Shown here: positions 1-9,419 of the stretch, piece after piece | Position numbering within the stretch: position 1 is the first letter of the stretch | Layout: the number at the start of each line of letters is the position of its first letter | NCBI RefSeq assembly: GCF_006442795.2 | Contig: NZ_CP083956.1 | Span: 2,023,501 to 2,087,500, forward strand | DNA length: 64,000 nt | DNA from: Mesorhizobium sp. B1-1-8 | GTDB taxonomy: Bacteria; Pseudomonadota; Alphaproteobacteria; Rhizobiales; Rhizobiaceae | Direction: 5' to 3' | Notes under the pieces: model-generated | What the model was told of the DNA's origin: nothing | The model's input: only the letters and a program-made list of their open reading frames with translations | Databases searched by the model: none | Position numbers and translations under genes: made by a program

Positions 1-28
1 TGAGCGCATAGACAGTCGAGTGCCCGGA

Positions 29-1915
29 ATGTTCCGCTGGTTTGAAAAAAGGCTCGATCCGTTTCCCGCCGCGGAGCCGGTCGAGCCGCCGAAGACGCTG
101 ATCGCCTTTTGCGTGCATTATACGCGCGGCGCCTGGCCCTACATCATCATCGACGCGATCCTGGTGACGGCGATTGCCTTTGCGGAAGTGTGGATGTTCG
201 GCTTCCTCGGCCGCATCGTCGACTGGCTGTCGGGACAGAACCGCGAGACCTTCCTGCAGACCGAGAGCTGGAAGCTCGCCGGCATGGCTTTCATCGTGCT
301 GTTCGCGCTGCCTGGCACGGTATGGCTGCATTCGCTGCTCAACCAGCAGACGCTGATGGGCAATTATCCGATGCGCATCCGCTGGCAGGTGCACCGCTAT
401 CTGCTCAAGCAGTCGATGGCCTTCTACCAAGACGAGTTCGCCGGCCGCATCGCCACCAAGCTGATGCAGACGGCGCTCGCGGTTCGCGAATGCGTCATCA
501 AGCTGATCGACATGCTCAACTACGTCGTCGTCTATTTCCTCGGCATGCTGTTCATCGTCGGCTCGGCGGACTTGAGGCTGGCGGCGCCGTTGGCCGTCTG
601 GCTGGTCGGCTATGTCGGGCTGTTACGCTATTTCATCCCGCGGCTGGGCAAGGTCGGCGAGGAGCAGGCCAATGCGCGCTCGACCATGACCGGCCGCGTC
701 GTCGACAGCTACACCAACATACAGACGGTCAAGCTGTTCAGCCACGCCCGCCGCGAGGCCAGCTTCGCGAGGGAAGGCATGGCCAGCTTTCTCGACACCG
801 TCTATCGGTCGATGCGGCTGGTGACGGTGCTCTACGGCCTGCTCTACATCCTGAATTCGCTGCTTCTGTTCGCTGTCACCGCCATCTCCTTGTGGCTGTG
901 GCTGGGTCAGGCGGTGACGATCGGCGCGGTTGCCGTGGTCATCGGCCTGGTGCTCCGGATGTGGGGCATGTCGCAATGGATCATGTGGGAAATGTCCGGC
1001 CTGTTCGAGAACATCGGCACGGTGCAGGATGGCATTGCCTCGATCTCGCTGCCGCGCCTCGTCGAGGACAGGCCGGGTGCGAAGGACATCGCCGTCTCGA
1101 AGGGCGAGATCCGCTTCGAGGACATCCGCTTCCATTACGGCAAGCAGAAGGGCGTCATCGAGAACCTGTCGCTGACCGTCAAGCCCGGCGAGAAGGTCGG
1201 CATTGTCGGCCGCTCCGGCGCCGGCAAGTCGACGCTGGTCAATTTGTTGCTGCGCTTTTATGACCTGGAGAGCGGCAGGATCCTGATCGACGGCCAGGAG
1301 ATCGCGGCGGTGACGCAGGATTCGCTGCGCGCCCAGATCGGCATGGTGACGCAGGACACCTCGCTGCTGCACCGTTCGGTGCGCGAGAACATCCTCTACG
1401 GACGGCCCGATGCCACCAACGAGATGCTGATCGAGGCGGCGGGGCGGGCCGAGGCGCTGGATTTCATCGGCGGGCTCATCGACGCCAACGGCCGCACGGG
1501 TTTCGACGCCCATGTCGGCGATCGCGGCGTCAAGCTGTCGGGCGGCCAGCGGCAACGCATCGCCATCGCTCGCGTCATGCTGAAGGACGCGCCGATCCTC
1601 ATTCTCGACGAGGCAACATCGGCGCTGGATTCGGAAGCAGAGGCGGCCATCCAGGAGAACCTTTACAAACTCATGGAAGGCAAGACCGTCATCGCCATCG
1701 CGCACCGGCTGTCGACGATTGCGGCGATGGACAGGCTGATCGTCATGGATATGGGCCGAGTCATCGAGGAAGGTTCGCACGAGGAACTGGTCACCAACGG
1801 TGGGCTTTACGCGCAGCTCTGGCAGCGCCAGTCGGGCGGGTTCCTGCTCGACGACGGTCCGGCTGACGCCGACGCCAGAGCATTGCTGACCAAATCCGAA
1901 CTGGCGGCCGAATAA
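29..1915 (+). CDS. ABC exporter half-transporter (permease-ATPase fusion), first of three
   Basis: Fused membrane and ATPase subunit of an exporter-type ABC transporter, acting in the inner membrane as a dimer; substrate unknown. The N-terminal ~330 residues carry about six hydrophobic segments. The C-terminal nucleotide-binding domain is complete: Walker A GRSGAGKST near residue 395, signature KLSGGQRQR near 501, Walker B ILILDEATS near 524, and the H-loop in AHRLSTIAA. The ATG at 29 is preferred over the GTG at 20 because the next paralogue also begins with a Met-Phe-(n)-Trp-Phe-Glu stretch. At 628 aa it has the usual length for this class. Two close paralogues follow in the same orientation, and the ATPase cores of copies one and two are nearly identical, which suggests duplication or gene conversion. 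Function as an exporter is clear; cargo is not. Confidence 0.9.
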   Translation: MFRWFEKRLDPFPAAEPVEPPKTLIAFCVHYTRGAWPYIIIDAILVTAIAFAEVWMFGFLGRIVDWLSGQNRETFLQTESWKLAGMAFIVLFALPGTVWLHSLLNQQTLMGNYPMRIRWQVHRYLLKQSMAFYQDEFAGRIATKLMQTALAVRECVIKLIDMLNYVVVYFLGMLFIVGSADLRLAAPLAVWLVGYVGLLRYFIPRLGKVGEEQANARSTMTGRVVDSYTNIQTVKLFSHARREASFAREGMASFLDTVYRSMRLVTVLYGLLYILNSLLLFAVTAISLWLWLGQAVTIGAVAVVIGLVLRMWGMSQWIMWEMSGLFENIGTVQDGIASISLPRLVEDRPGAKDIAVSKGEIRFEDIRFHYGKQKGVIENLSLTVKPGEKVGIVGRSGAGKSTLVNLLLRFYDLESGRILIDGQEIAAVTQDSLRAQIGMVTQDTSLLHRSVRENILYGRPDATNEMLIEAAGRAEALDFIGGLIDANGRTGFDAHVGDRGVKLSGGQRQRIAIARVMLKDAPILILDEATSALDSEAEAAIQENLYKLMEGKTVIAIAHRLSTIAAMDRLIVMDMGRVIEEGSHEELVTNGGLYAQLWQRQSGGFLLDDGPADADARALLTKSELAAE

Positions 1916-2056
1916 CATCCTTGCGCCTCTCGCGCACGGTCCACAACAACGATGATTGCTGGCGCAACCGCCGCCCGCAATTGCACCACAGTCGAGCCAC
2001 AAACGAGGTTGGCACCGAACCAGGGTGCAGCCTATCGTGGCGCCCACGAGAGAAAA

Positions 2057-3949
2057 ATGTTCGATCGCATATTCGCCTGGTTTGAAAGCCGTTACTCGCC
2101 GGTGGCGCTCGCCGACGAGCGGCAGCCGCCAATGGGGCTCTGGAAGTTCTACGGCTATTTCATCAGGCAGTTCCGCGCCGCCTACGTCTTGCGCATCGTG
2201 ATCGTTGCCATCGCCGCCGTCGCCGACGCGATGCTGCCGATTTTCGTCGGCCTGATCGTGGGCATGCTCACCGACGCAAAGCCCGGCAATTTTTTTGCCG
2301 CGCATGGGCCACTGCTCGCCGTGATGGCGATCGTGGTGCTGCTGCGGCCGCTCTCGATGATTGTCGACGCGCTCATTCGCAATCATGCCATCGCGCCGAA
2401 TCTTATCGATCTCATACGCTGGCAGAGCCATTGGCATGTCGCGCGCCAGGACTGGTCTTTCTTCCAGAACGACTTCGCCGGCCGCATCGGAACCAAGGTC
2501 ATGCAAAGCGGCGACTCGGTGGAGATGAGCGTCAACCTTACGGTCGACGCCGTCTGGTATGCGTTGGTCTTCGTCGCCGTGGCCATCGTGGTGCTGGCAC
2601 GGCTCGACCCGGTGCTTTTGGCCGTGGTCACCGTCTGGCTGGCGTTCTATTGCCTGCTGTTCTGGTTTTCGATGCCGCGCATCACCCGGTGGTCGACCGC
2701 ATTGTCAGAGCGGTGGTCGGTGGTGAGCGGCCGCATGGTCGACAGCTACACCAATATCTTGACGCTCAAGACATTCTCGACCGGCGAGCATGAAGACAAA
2801 TATGTCTCCCAGGCGGTGATCGAGCACGCCGACACCTTCTACCAGCTGATGCGCGTTTTCACGCTGATGTGGTCGAGCTTGTTCGTGCTGAACGCAGCGC
2901 TGCTGGTCGCCATAAGCTGGCTGGCGCTTGCCGGCTGGAACGCCGGCCAGATGACGACCGCGGCCGTGGCAACGGCCATACCATTCGCGCTGCAGATCGC
3001 CAACATCTCCGGCCGGATCCTCGACGTCGGCGCCAACGTTTTCCGGCAGATCGGCGTCGCCGGCAATTCGATGACGACGGTCGCGCGCCCGATCACCATG
3101 CAGGACAGGCCCGGCGCGCCGGCCCTTGTCGTCACCGCCGGCGGCATCGAATTCGACCAAGTGAACTTCAACTACTGGCGCAAGGACGGCAAAGGCGGCG
3201 TCATCGACAATTTGTCGCTGAAGATCGCACCGGGCGAGCGCGTGGGCCTGATCGGCCGTTCCGGCGCCGGCAAGTCGACGCTGGTCAATCTCGCCTTGCG
3301 GCTGTTCGACGTACAAGAAGGCAAGGTGCTGATCGACGGGCAGGACATTCGCAACGTTTCGCAAGAGAGCGTTCGCGCCGCCATCGGCTTCGTCAATCAG
3401 GACACGTCGCTGCTGCACCGCTCCGTTCGCGAGAACCTTAAATACGGGCGCCAGTCCGCCAGCGATGAAGCCATGGTCGGCGCCGCGAAGGCCGCCCAGA
3501 TCGACGACGTGATTGCGGGTCTGACCGACCTCCATGGCCGAAGCGGCTATGACGCGCTGGTCGGCGAACGGGGCGTAAAACTGTCCGGCGGCCAGCGGCA
3601 ACGCATCGCTATTGCCCGCGTTATGCTGAAGGACGCGCCGATCCTCATTCTCGACGAGGCGACTTCCGCGCTCGATTCGGAAGTGGAAGCCGCCATCCAG
3701 GAGAACCTCTATAAGCTCATGCAAGGCAAGACGGTCATCGCCATCGCCCACCGGCTGTCGACCATCGCGGCGATGGACAGGCTGGTGGTGATGGACAAGG
3801 GTCGCATCGTCGAGGATGGCTCCCATGCGGAGCTGATCGCCAAAGGCGGACTCTATGCCCAGCTCTGGCAACGCCAGTCTGGCGGGTTCCTGCTCGAGGA
3901 AAAGCCGGCCGCCGACGGCCTGCTGACAAAAGGTGAAGCCGCCGAATGA
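2057..3949 (+). CDS. ABC exporter half-transporter, second of three
   Basis: Second exporter-type ABC half-transporter of the array, 630 aa. It has an N-terminal transmembrane domain with hydrophobic helices and a C-terminal ATPase with Walker A (GRSGAGKST), signature KLSGGQRQR, Walker B ILILDEATSALDS and the switch histidine (AHRLST) all intact. The ATG at 2057 follows a purine-rich GAGAGAAAA stretch; in-frame codons upstream to 1952 do not resemble the family. Its stop overlaps the start of the third gene in ATGA, so translation of the two is probably coupled and they may form a heterodimer. The C-terminal ~90 residues differ from copy one at only a few positions. Substrate not predictable. 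Confidence 0.9.
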   Translation: MFDRIFAWFESRYSPVALADERQPPMGLWKFYGYFIRQFRAAYVLRIVIVAIAAVADAMLPIFVGLIVGMLTDAKPGNFFAAHGPLLAVMAIVVLLRPLSMIVDALIRNHAIAPNLIDLIRWQSHWHVARQDWSFFQNDFAGRIGTKVMQSGDSVEMSVNLTVDAVWYALVFVAVAIVVLARLDPVLLAVVTVWLAFYCLLFWFSMPRITRWSTALSERWSVVSGRMVDSYTNILTLKTFSTGEHEDKYVSQAVIEHADTFYQLMRVFTLMWSSLFVLNAALLVAISWLALAGWNAGQMTTAAVATAIPFALQIANISGRILDVGANVFRQIGVAGNSMTTVARPITMQDRPGAPALVVTAGGIEFDQVNFNYWRKDGKGGVIDNLSLKIAPGERVGLIGRSGAGKSTLVNLALRLFDVQEGKVLIDGQDIRNVSQESVRAAIGFVNQDTSLLHRSVRENLKYGRQSASDEAMVGAAKAAQIDDVIAGLTDLHGRSGYDALVGERGVKLSGGQRQRIAIARVMLKDAPILILDEATSALDSEVEAAIQENLYKLMQGKTVIAIAHRLSTIAAMDRLVVMDKGRIVEDGSHAELIAKGGLYAQLWQRQSGGFLLEEKPAADGLLTKGEAAE

Positions 3950-5829
3950 TGACAGCCATCTATCGCTGGTTCGAGCATTGGGTCTATCCGTTCCGAGAGC
4001 CCGCCAATCTTCGGCCACCCGCCAGCGTCGGTGGCTTCCTCTGGCATTATGTCGGGCAGGCCAAGCTCGCCTTCTTCGCGATGCTGATCATCGGCGGCAT
4101 CGCGCCGCTGGTGGAGGCCGGGCTGTTCTACTTCGTCGGGCGGCTGGTCGACATCCTCGACCAGTTGCCCGGCGAGCGCAGCTGGCATGCGTTGTGGACC
4201 GCCGCCGGCCCTGAACTTCTGTTCATGGGCGCGGTCGTGCTTATCGTTCGCACGGCAGTCGTCGGACTGGCCGCGTTGGTCGACGAACAGACGATCACGC
4301 CCGGTTTCTATAATCTGGTGCGCTGGCAGGCGCACCGGCATGTTTCGCGACAGTCCTACGCCTTCTTCCAGAACGATTTCGCCGGCCGCATTGCCACCAA
4401 GGTCTGGCAGGCGGGACAGGCGACCGGGGACCTGATGGAAAGCTTCATCGAGGTCGTCTGGTTCATGATCGTCTACACGGTGACGACGCTGGCGCTGGTG
4501 GCGGGCCTCGATCTGAGGCTGGCGGCGCTGGTGGTGCTGTGGATCGCGGCCTTCGGCTGGCTGGCCAGGCTTTATCTGCCGGCGATCCGCAAGCATGCCG
4601 AGGCGACGGCCGAGGCTGGGTCGATGATCAACGGCCGCATCGTCGATTCCTATTCGAACGTGCAGACGCTGAAGCTGTTCGCCGCCGATGGCGACGACCG
4701 CTATATCCGCAACGGTTTCGACATCTATCTCGATGCGCTGCGGCCGTTCACGCGCCGGCTGACCGGCGTGCGCATGGCGCTGACGACGCTTTCGGGGATC
4801 ATGATCACGGCGATCGCCAGCTTTGCGATCTATCTCTGGGTGGAACGTTCGATCACCGTCGGCGCCGTCGCCTTCACGCTGTCGCTTGTCTTGCGGCTCA
4901 ACATGCTGCTCGGCCGGCTGATGATGCAGATGAACGGCATATTGCGAAATCTTGGCGTGCTGGAGAATTCCAAGGCGCTGATCTCGCAGCCGCTCGGTCT
5001 GACCGATGCGCCCGACGCCAAGGAACTCATCGTCGCCGGTGGCCGCATCGACGTCAAAAATGTCATCTTCCACTACGGCAAGGGGTCAGGCGTGCTCGAC
5101 GGCATCGACCTCGTCGTACGTCCTGGCGAAAAGGTCGGGCTGATCGGCCCCTCGGGCGCCGGCAAGACGACCCTGGCCAATCTGATCCTGCGCCTCTACG
5201 ACCTCGAGGGCGGCAAGATCCTGATCGACGGCCAGGACATCTCGCAGGTGACGCAGAACTCGCTGCGCACCAATATCGGCGTCGTCAGCCAGGACACGGC
5301 ACTTTTCCACCGCTCGCTGCGCGACAACATCAAGCTCGGCATGCCGGATGCGACCGACGCTGAAGTGATTTCAGCGGCGAGGAAGGCCGAGGCGCATGAG
5401 TTCATTCTCGGCCTGCGCGACAACCGCGAGCGCGCCGGCTACGAAGCCTATGTCGGCGAGCGCGGGGTCAAGCTGTCCGGCGGCCAGCGGCAGCGCGTGG
5501 CGATTGCCCGCGTCTTCCTCAAGGACGCGCCGATCCTGATTCTCGACGAGGCGACTTCGGCGCTCGATTCCGACATCGAGGCGGCCATCCAGGAGAATCT
5601 GGTGCGGCTGATGGAGGACAAGACCGTGATCGCCATCGCCCACCGGCTATCGACGATCGCCGCACTCGACCGGCTGGTGGTGCTCGATGGCGGCCGCATC
5701 ATCGAAGAAGGCACGCATGACGAGTTGGTAGCGCTGGACGGGCTCTATGCGCGGCTGTGGAAACGGCAGTCGGGCGGCTTCCTGTTCCACGAGGAAAGCG
5801 TGCTGGCAGAGACGCGGCCGGCGGAGTAG
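3946..5829 (+). CDS. ABC exporter half-transporter, third of three
   Basis: Third tandem exporter-type ABC half-transporter, 627 aa. Membrane domain first, then an ATPase with Walker A GPSGAGKTT, signature KLSGGQRQR, Walker B ILILDEATSALDS and AHRLST. It is more diverged from the first two than they are from each other. The ATG at 3946 overlaps the upstream TGA (ATGA); a second in-frame ATG lies directly after it at 3949. Because all catalytic motifs are present in all three proteins, none looks like a degenerate partner subunit. The overlap with gene two points to co-expression and perhaps a heterodimer of copies two and three. Substrate unknown. Confidence 0.9.
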   Translation: MMTAIYRWFEHWVYPFREPANLRPPASVGGFLWHYVGQAKLAFFAMLIIGGIAPLVEAGLFYFVGRLVDILDQLPGERSWHALWTAAGPELLFMGAVVLIVRTAVVGLAALVDEQTITPGFYNLVRWQAHRHVSRQSYAFFQNDFAGRIATKVWQAGQATGDLMESFIEVVWFMIVYTVTTLALVAGLDLRLAALVVLWIAAFGWLARLYLPAIRKHAEATAEAGSMINGRIVDSYSNVQTLKLFAADGDDRYIRNGFDIYLDALRPFTRRLTGVRMALTTLSGIMITAIASFAIYLWVERSITVGAVAFTLSLVLRLNMLLGRLMMQMNGILRNLGVLENSKALISQPLGLTDAPDAKELIVAGGRIDVKNVIFHYGKGSGVLDGIDLVVRPGEKVGLIGPSGAGKTTLANLILRLYDLEGGKILIDGQDISQVTQNSLRTNIGVVSQDTALFHRSLRDNIKLGMPDATDAEVISAARKAEAHEFILGLRDNRERAGYEAYVGERGVKLSGGQRQRVAIARVFLKDAPILILDEATSALDSDIEAAIQENLVRLMEDKTVIAIAHRLSTIAALDRLVVLDGGRIIEEGTHDELVALDGLYARLWKRQSGGFLFHEESVLAETRPAE

Positions 5830-5839
5830 AACGCAAATC

Positions 5840-6151
5840 ATGTCGGTCAGAATGCCTGCGAATTTCGGACGGGCGGGCGCGCAGGAGAGCGCGCTCGATT
5901 TGCTCGGCCGCGAAGTCCTCGCCGAAAAGGCGGCGGCCCTTGGCCGCGCCGGGAAGCGTGTTGAAGAGACACTGGCCAGGCTGCGGCAAGACGGCGAGGG
6001 CGAAAATCGCGCCCGGCTGCTCAAGGAAGCGGCGGCGGCCGTCCACGCCTATTTCATCCAGCGCGAGCTGTGCGGGTTGCGCAGGCACGACCCGGTGATC
6101 CGGGAATACAACATTCCGAGGGCCGTGCTGGTCAGGCTCGGCGCAAGCTGA
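5840..6151 (+). CDS. Small conserved protein of unknown function
   Basis: A 103-aa soluble protein, mostly helical and Ala/Arg/Glu-rich, with an Arg-Glu-Leu-Cys-Gly-Leu-Arg patch near residue 74 and a C-terminal Ile-Pro-Arg-x-Val-Leu segment. It starts 10 nt after the third ABC gene, so it is probably on the same transcript. I recall small rhizobial proteins of this shape (possibly the DUF6665 family), but that is memory and was not checked. No catalytic motif or signal peptide is visible. The ATG at 5840 is the first sensible start; upstream in-frame codons lie inside the ABC gene. Confidence 0.7.
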   Translation: MSVRMPANFGRAGAQESALDLLGREVLAEKAAALGRAGKRVEETLARLRQDGEGENRARLLKEAAAAVHAYFIQRELCGLRRHDPVIREYNIPRAVLVRLGAS

Positions 6152-6163
6152 GAGAGGGACGGT

Positions 6164-6508
6164 TTATTCCAGCCATTCGGTGATGAAGTGGCCGTTCTCG
6201 TGGATGTCGGTAGTCTCCAGGGGACCAGGGCCAAGGTTGGTGAACTTGTGTGGCGTGTCGGGCGGCACGATGAGAATCTGGCCGGCGGAGGCTGTGATCT
6301 CCTGGTCGCCGACCGTGAACAGGCCGGTGCCGGCGCGGATGATGAAGATCTCCGCATAGGGGTGCTTGTGCAGGCGCGGGCCGCCGCCGATGTCTGGCTG
6401 ATAGTTGAAAATCAGGCAGGAGTTGGAGCCAAAGGCACCGCATTGCAGCTCGCCCTTCCAGCGGTCGGAGCGAGTGGCCCATGTGTCGCGGTCTATGACA
6501 ATAGCCAT
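6164..6508 (-). CDS. Cupin-domain protein
   Basis: Single-domain cupin of 114 aa. Cupin motif 1 is visible as a His-x-His pair followed by Glu (LHKHPYAEIF, about residues 46-55) and motif 2 as PPDTPHKFTN (about residues 83-92), giving the usual His/Glu/His metal ligands. Family members bind a metal and act as small isomerases, dioxygenases or sensors; the reaction here cannot be told. The ATG directly follows the TAG stop of the PIN toxin gene with no gap, and a GAAGGA ribosome-binding site lies inside the toxin gene's end. It is therefore probably translated from the toxin-antitoxin transcript. Confidence 0.85.
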   Translation of the reverse strand: MAIVIDRDTWATRSDRWKGELQCGAFGSNSCLIFNYQPDIGGGPRLHKHPYAEIFIIRAGTGLFTVGDQEITASAGQILIVPPDTPHKFTNLGPGPLETTDIHENGHFITEWLE

Positions 6509-6928
6509 CTAATCCTTCGCCGATATCCAAGGGTTGAACAGTTTCACACCGGTGCTCTCAAAATCCCTGATGTTGCGGGTCACAACCGTCAAGTTGTTCA
6601 CCAGGGCGGTCGCAGCGATATAGGCGTCGCGGTCGGGCTTGGGATCCGGGACGTGGAGCGGCGCGCAACGCAGCACGACAACAAGGTCCACGGGCAATAT
6701 GCGCTCCGCGATTTCGGCGGCCAATCCGTCCACCCAGGCGCGCAGAACCGCCCCTTTTTTCTTGTCCTTGCGCTCCGCTCTCAGGGCGCCGATCTGGGCT
6801 TCAAGAATACTGACGGCCGAAACATGAAACTCGCCTGGATTTCGGCTCTCTGCCCAGGCCCGAACGTTCGGGTCGCATCGGTCTCTCCGTCTGAGTTCAG
6901 AGATGACATTGGTATCGAGCAGATACAT
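6509..6928 (-). CDS. PIN-domain toxin (VapC/FitB type)
   Basis: PIN-domain ribonuclease of 139 aa, the likely toxin of a type II toxin-antitoxin pair. It opens with MYLLDTNVISEL, which places the first catalytic Asp at residue 5. A conserved Glu follows in the VSILEAQIG segment, with Asp residues in PDRDAYIAATA and a TRN motif near the end. PIN toxins cleave RNA, often tRNA or rRNA, in the cytoplasm. The ATG overlaps the antitoxin stop (TGATG), the normal antitoxin-first arrangement. The downstream cupin gene abuts its stop codon. Confidence 0.9.
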   Translation of the reverse strand: MYLLDTNVISELRRRDRCDPNVRAWAESRNPGEFHVSAVSILEAQIGALRAERKDKKKGAVLRAWVDGLAAEIAERILPVDLVVVLRCAPLHVPDPKPDRDAYIAATALVNNLTVVTRNIRDFESTGVKLFNPWISAKD

Positions 6929-7221
6929 CAGTCGAACTCGGGCGGGCGTAGGGATAAGCTCTTGAGTTCCGGAATATCGAAATCAAAATCTGCTTCCGGC
7001 CTGTCATCGGCCAGAACATCCGCAAGGCTTCGGAACTTTTCCTGACTGCCGCCCGGTTTTTTTAGTTTCTCATAGTCCTCCATCGACATCAGCACATGAG
7101 AAGGCTCGCCACGGTCGGTGATGATGACCGGACCGTTTCTGGCCGCCCGCTTGGCACGCGCCGTGTCCTGGTTGAATTCACGGCTCGACATGATGGTGAT
7201 CGTCTTCGTCGAGATGGTCAT
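6928..7221 (-). CDS. Phd/YefM-type antitoxin
   Basis: Antitoxin of 97 aa in the Phd/YefM fold. The N-terminal DNA-binding and dimerisation part reads MSSREFNQDTARAKRAA, followed by the family-typical VIITDRGEPSHVLMSMEDYE. The acidic C-terminal tail probably wraps the PIN toxin. It is first in a toxin-antitoxin operon and overlaps the toxin gene by one base in TGATG. Such antitoxins repress their own promoter, and an inverted repeat (TGTAG, 8-bp gap, CTACA) lies 23 bp upstream of its start. An internal ATG (MSSREF, residue 11) is a possible alternative start. Confidence 0.88.
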   Translation of the reverse strand: MTISTKTITIMSSREFNQDTARAKRAARNGPVIITDRGEPSHVLMSMEDYEKLKKPGGSQEKFRSLADVLADDRPEADFDFDIPELKSLSLRPPEFD

Positions 7222-7243
7222 TTCAGCACCTCAGCCGGCAAGA

Positions 7244-7261
7244 TGTAGACATATTGCTACA
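7244..7261. promoter_or_regulatory. Inverted repeat, likely operator of the toxin-antitoxin operon
   Basis: TGTAG and CTACA form perfect 5-bp arms separated by 8 bp, just upstream of the antitoxin start. Position and symmetry fit autorepression by a dimeric antitoxin. Binding is inferred, not shown. The remaining ~220 bp up to petA should also hold the bc1 operon promoter, which I could not pinpoint. Confidence 0.45.
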
Positions 7262-7480
7262 TTCGTCCAAGCCCGTCAAATTTCTCTCTATCAGGAAGGC
7301 CCGCGACAATCTGCCCTTGGGCCTTTACTGCGCTGGACAAAAACGGGCTTCACGCATAAACCGAACTCCAAATGCCGGAGGAATTCGCTAGCCTGTCCGC
7401 CATGCGCTGTCGGGCCGGAGCGATTGAGCGGGGACAAGACTCGGCCGCCGGCACGGAAGAGGCGAAAGGATCAGGCACCC

Positions 7481-8041
7481 GTGAGCGCAACCGAAATCCA
7501 CGATCCCAACCGTCGCGATTTTCTCTATATAGCCACCGGCATGGCCGCTGTTGTCGGCGCTGGCGCGGTTGCCTGGCCGTTCATCGACCAGATGCAGCCG
7601 GACGCTTCGACGCTGGCGCTGGCTTCGGTCGAGGTCGACGTCTCATCGTTGCAGCCCGGCAGTTCGCTGGTCGTCAAATGGCGCGGCAAGCCGGTCGTGG
7701 TGCGCAACCGCACCGACAAGGAGATGAAGGACGGCGAGGCCGTCAATCTTGCCGATCTCAAGGACCCGATCGCCCGCAACGCTAATCTGCCTGCCGACGC
7801 GCCGGCGACCGACGCCAACCGCACCACGCCCGGCAAGGAAGCCTGGATGGTGATGGTGCAGGTGTGCACCCATCTCGGCTGCATCCCGCTTGGCCAGGAA
7901 GGCGATTTCGGCGGCTGGTTCTGCCCCTGCCACGGCTCGCAATACGATACGGCCGGCCGCATCCGCAAAGGCCCGGCGCCCGAGAACATGGCGATCCCGG
8001 TATTCAAGTTCGTTTCCGATACCAAGATCCTTATCGGTTGA
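7481..8041 (+). CDS. petA: Ubiquinol-cytochrome c reductase, Rieske iron-sulfur subunit
   Basis: Rieske 2Fe-2S subunit of the cytochrome bc1 complex (respiratory complex III), 186 aa, taking electrons from ubiquinol to cytochrome c1 on the periplasmic face. The N-terminus has a twin-arginine pair ([11 protein letters not shown]) leading into one membrane anchor. The cluster ligands are in CTHLGC and CPCHGS near the C-terminus. The GTG at 7481 is chosen because it gives the family-typical short lead before Arg-Arg and follows a GAAAGGA ribosome-binding site; upstream in-frame codons do not look coding. First gene of petABC, 16 bp ahead of petB. Confidence 0.95.
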   Translation: MSATEIHDPNRRDFLYIATGMAAVVGAGAVAWPFIDQMQPDASTLALASVEVDVSSLQPGSSLVVKWRGKPVVVRNRTDKEMKDGEAVNLADLKDPIARNANLPADAPATDANRTTPGKEAWMVMVQVCTHLGCIPLGQEGDFGGWFCPCHGSQYDTAGRIRKGPAPENMAIPVFKFVSDTKILIG

Positions 8042-8057
8042 GGCAGGGGATATTTCG

Positions 8058-9398
8058 ATGAGCGAGGGACACTCCACCTACACGCCGAAGACCGGTATCG
8101 AGCGCTGGTTCGATGCGCGCATGCCGTTGCCGCGGCTGGTCTATGACAGCTTCGTCGCCTACCCGGTGCCGCGCAACCTCAACTACATGTGGACGTTCGG
8201 CGGCATCCTGTCGATCATGCTGGTCGCGCAGATCCTGACCGGCATCGTGCTGGCCATGCACTACACGTCCGACACCAATCTCGCCTTCGATTCGGTCGAG
8301 AAGATCATGCGCGACGTGAATTCGGGGTGGCTCTTGCGCTATCTCCATTCCAACGGCGCCTCGTTCTTCTTCGTCGCGGTCTATATCCACATCTTCCGTG
8401 GCCTGTTCTACGGCTCCTACAAGGCGCCGCGCGAGCTTTTGTGGATCCTCGGCTGCATCATCTATCTCTTGATGATGGCAACCGGCTTCATGGGCTACGT
8501 GCTGCCCTGGGGGCAGATGAGCTTCTGGGGCGCCACGGTCATCACCGGCTTCTTCAGCGCCATCCCGCTGGTCGGCAACTGGATCCAGGAGCTGCTGCTC
8601 GGTGGTTTCGCCGTAGACAATCCGACGCTGAACCGCTTCTTCGCCCTGCATTACCTGCTGCCGTTCATGATCGCCGGTGTCGTCGTGCTGCACATCTGGG
8701 CGCTGCATGTCGTGGGCCAGTCGAACCCGACCGGCATCGAGGTCAAGTCGAAGACCGATACCGTCGCCTTCACGCCATACGCCACCATCAAGGACGCGTT
8801 CGGCATGATCGTGTTCCTGTTCGTCTTCGCCTATTTCGTCTTCTACCTGCCGAACTTTCTTGGCCATCCGGACAACTACACGGTCGCCAACCCGCTGAAG
8901 ACCCCGGCCCACATCGTTCCGGAATGGTACTTCCTGCCGTTCTACGCGATCCTGCGCGCCATCACCTTCAACATCGGGCCGATCAACTCCAAGCTCGGCG
9001 GTGTGCTGTGCATGTTCGGCGCCATCGCCATGCTGTTCCTGGTGCCGTGGCTCGACACCTCAAAGGTGCGCTCGGCGGTCTACCGTCCATGGTACAAGCT
9101 GTTCTTCTGGCTGTTCGTGGCCGACGCCGTCCTGCTCGGATGGCTGGGCTCGCAGCCGGCGGAAGGCGGCGGTCTGTTGAGCCTCCTGACAGGCGAGTTC
9201 GGGGGCAACTATGTTGGTTACGCTCAAGGCGCGACGCTGTTCTACTTCGCCTTCTTCCTGATCATCATGCCGGTGCTCGGCCTGATCGAGACGCCGCGGC
9301 GGCTGCCGAACTCGATCACCGAGGCCGTGCTTGAAAAGAACAAGGGCGGCAGCGGACATCCGGCAGGCGCGACGGCCGCGCCGGAAACCAAGGGCTGA
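8058..9398 (+). CDS. petB: Cytochrome b of the bc1 complex
   Basis: Cytochrome b, the membrane core of complex III that holds both b hemes and the two quinone sites; 446 aa. About eight hydrophobic helices are visible. Helix histidines occur in [13 protein letters not shown] and [18 protein letters not shown], and the quinol-oxidation-site motif PEWYFLPF is present. The ATG at 8058 follows an AGGGGA ribosome-binding site. The length is normal for an unfused alphaproteobacterial cytochrome b, so this is not the b/c1 fusion seen in some relatives. petC follows after 21 bp, consistent with one transcript. Confidence 0.96.
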   Translation: MSEGHSTYTPKTGIERWFDARMPLPRLVYDSFVAYPVPRNLNYMWTFGGILSIMLVAQILTGIVLAMHYTSDTNLAFDSVEKIMRDVNSGWLLRYLHSNGASFFFVAVYIHIFRGLFYGSYKAPRELLWILGCIIYLLMMATGFMGYVLPWGQMSFWGATVITGFFSAIPLVGNWIQELLLGGFAVDNPTLNRFFALHYLLPFMIAGVVVLHIWALHVVGQSNPTGIEVKSKTDTVAFTPYATIKDAFGMIVFLFVFAYFVFYLPNFLGHPDNYTVANPLKTPAHIVPEWYFLPFYAILRAITFNIGPINSKLGGVLCMFGAIAMLFLVPWLDTSKVRSAVYRPWYKLFFWLFVADAVLLGWLGSQPAEGGGLLSLLTGEFGGNYVGYAQGATLFYFAFFLIIMPVLGLIETPRRLPNSITEAVLEKNKGGSGHPAGATAAPETKG

Positions 9399-9419
9399 GA
9401 ATCTGAGGGGATTTTGGGT

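Noticed and set aside
623..2506. Long minus-strand open frame across ABC genes one and two
   Set aside because: Antisense to two well-supported ABC genes; low-complexity His/Arg/Asp composition.
8031..8912. Minus-strand open frame in petB
   Set aside because: Shadow of cytochrome b, which has all family motifs on the plus strand.
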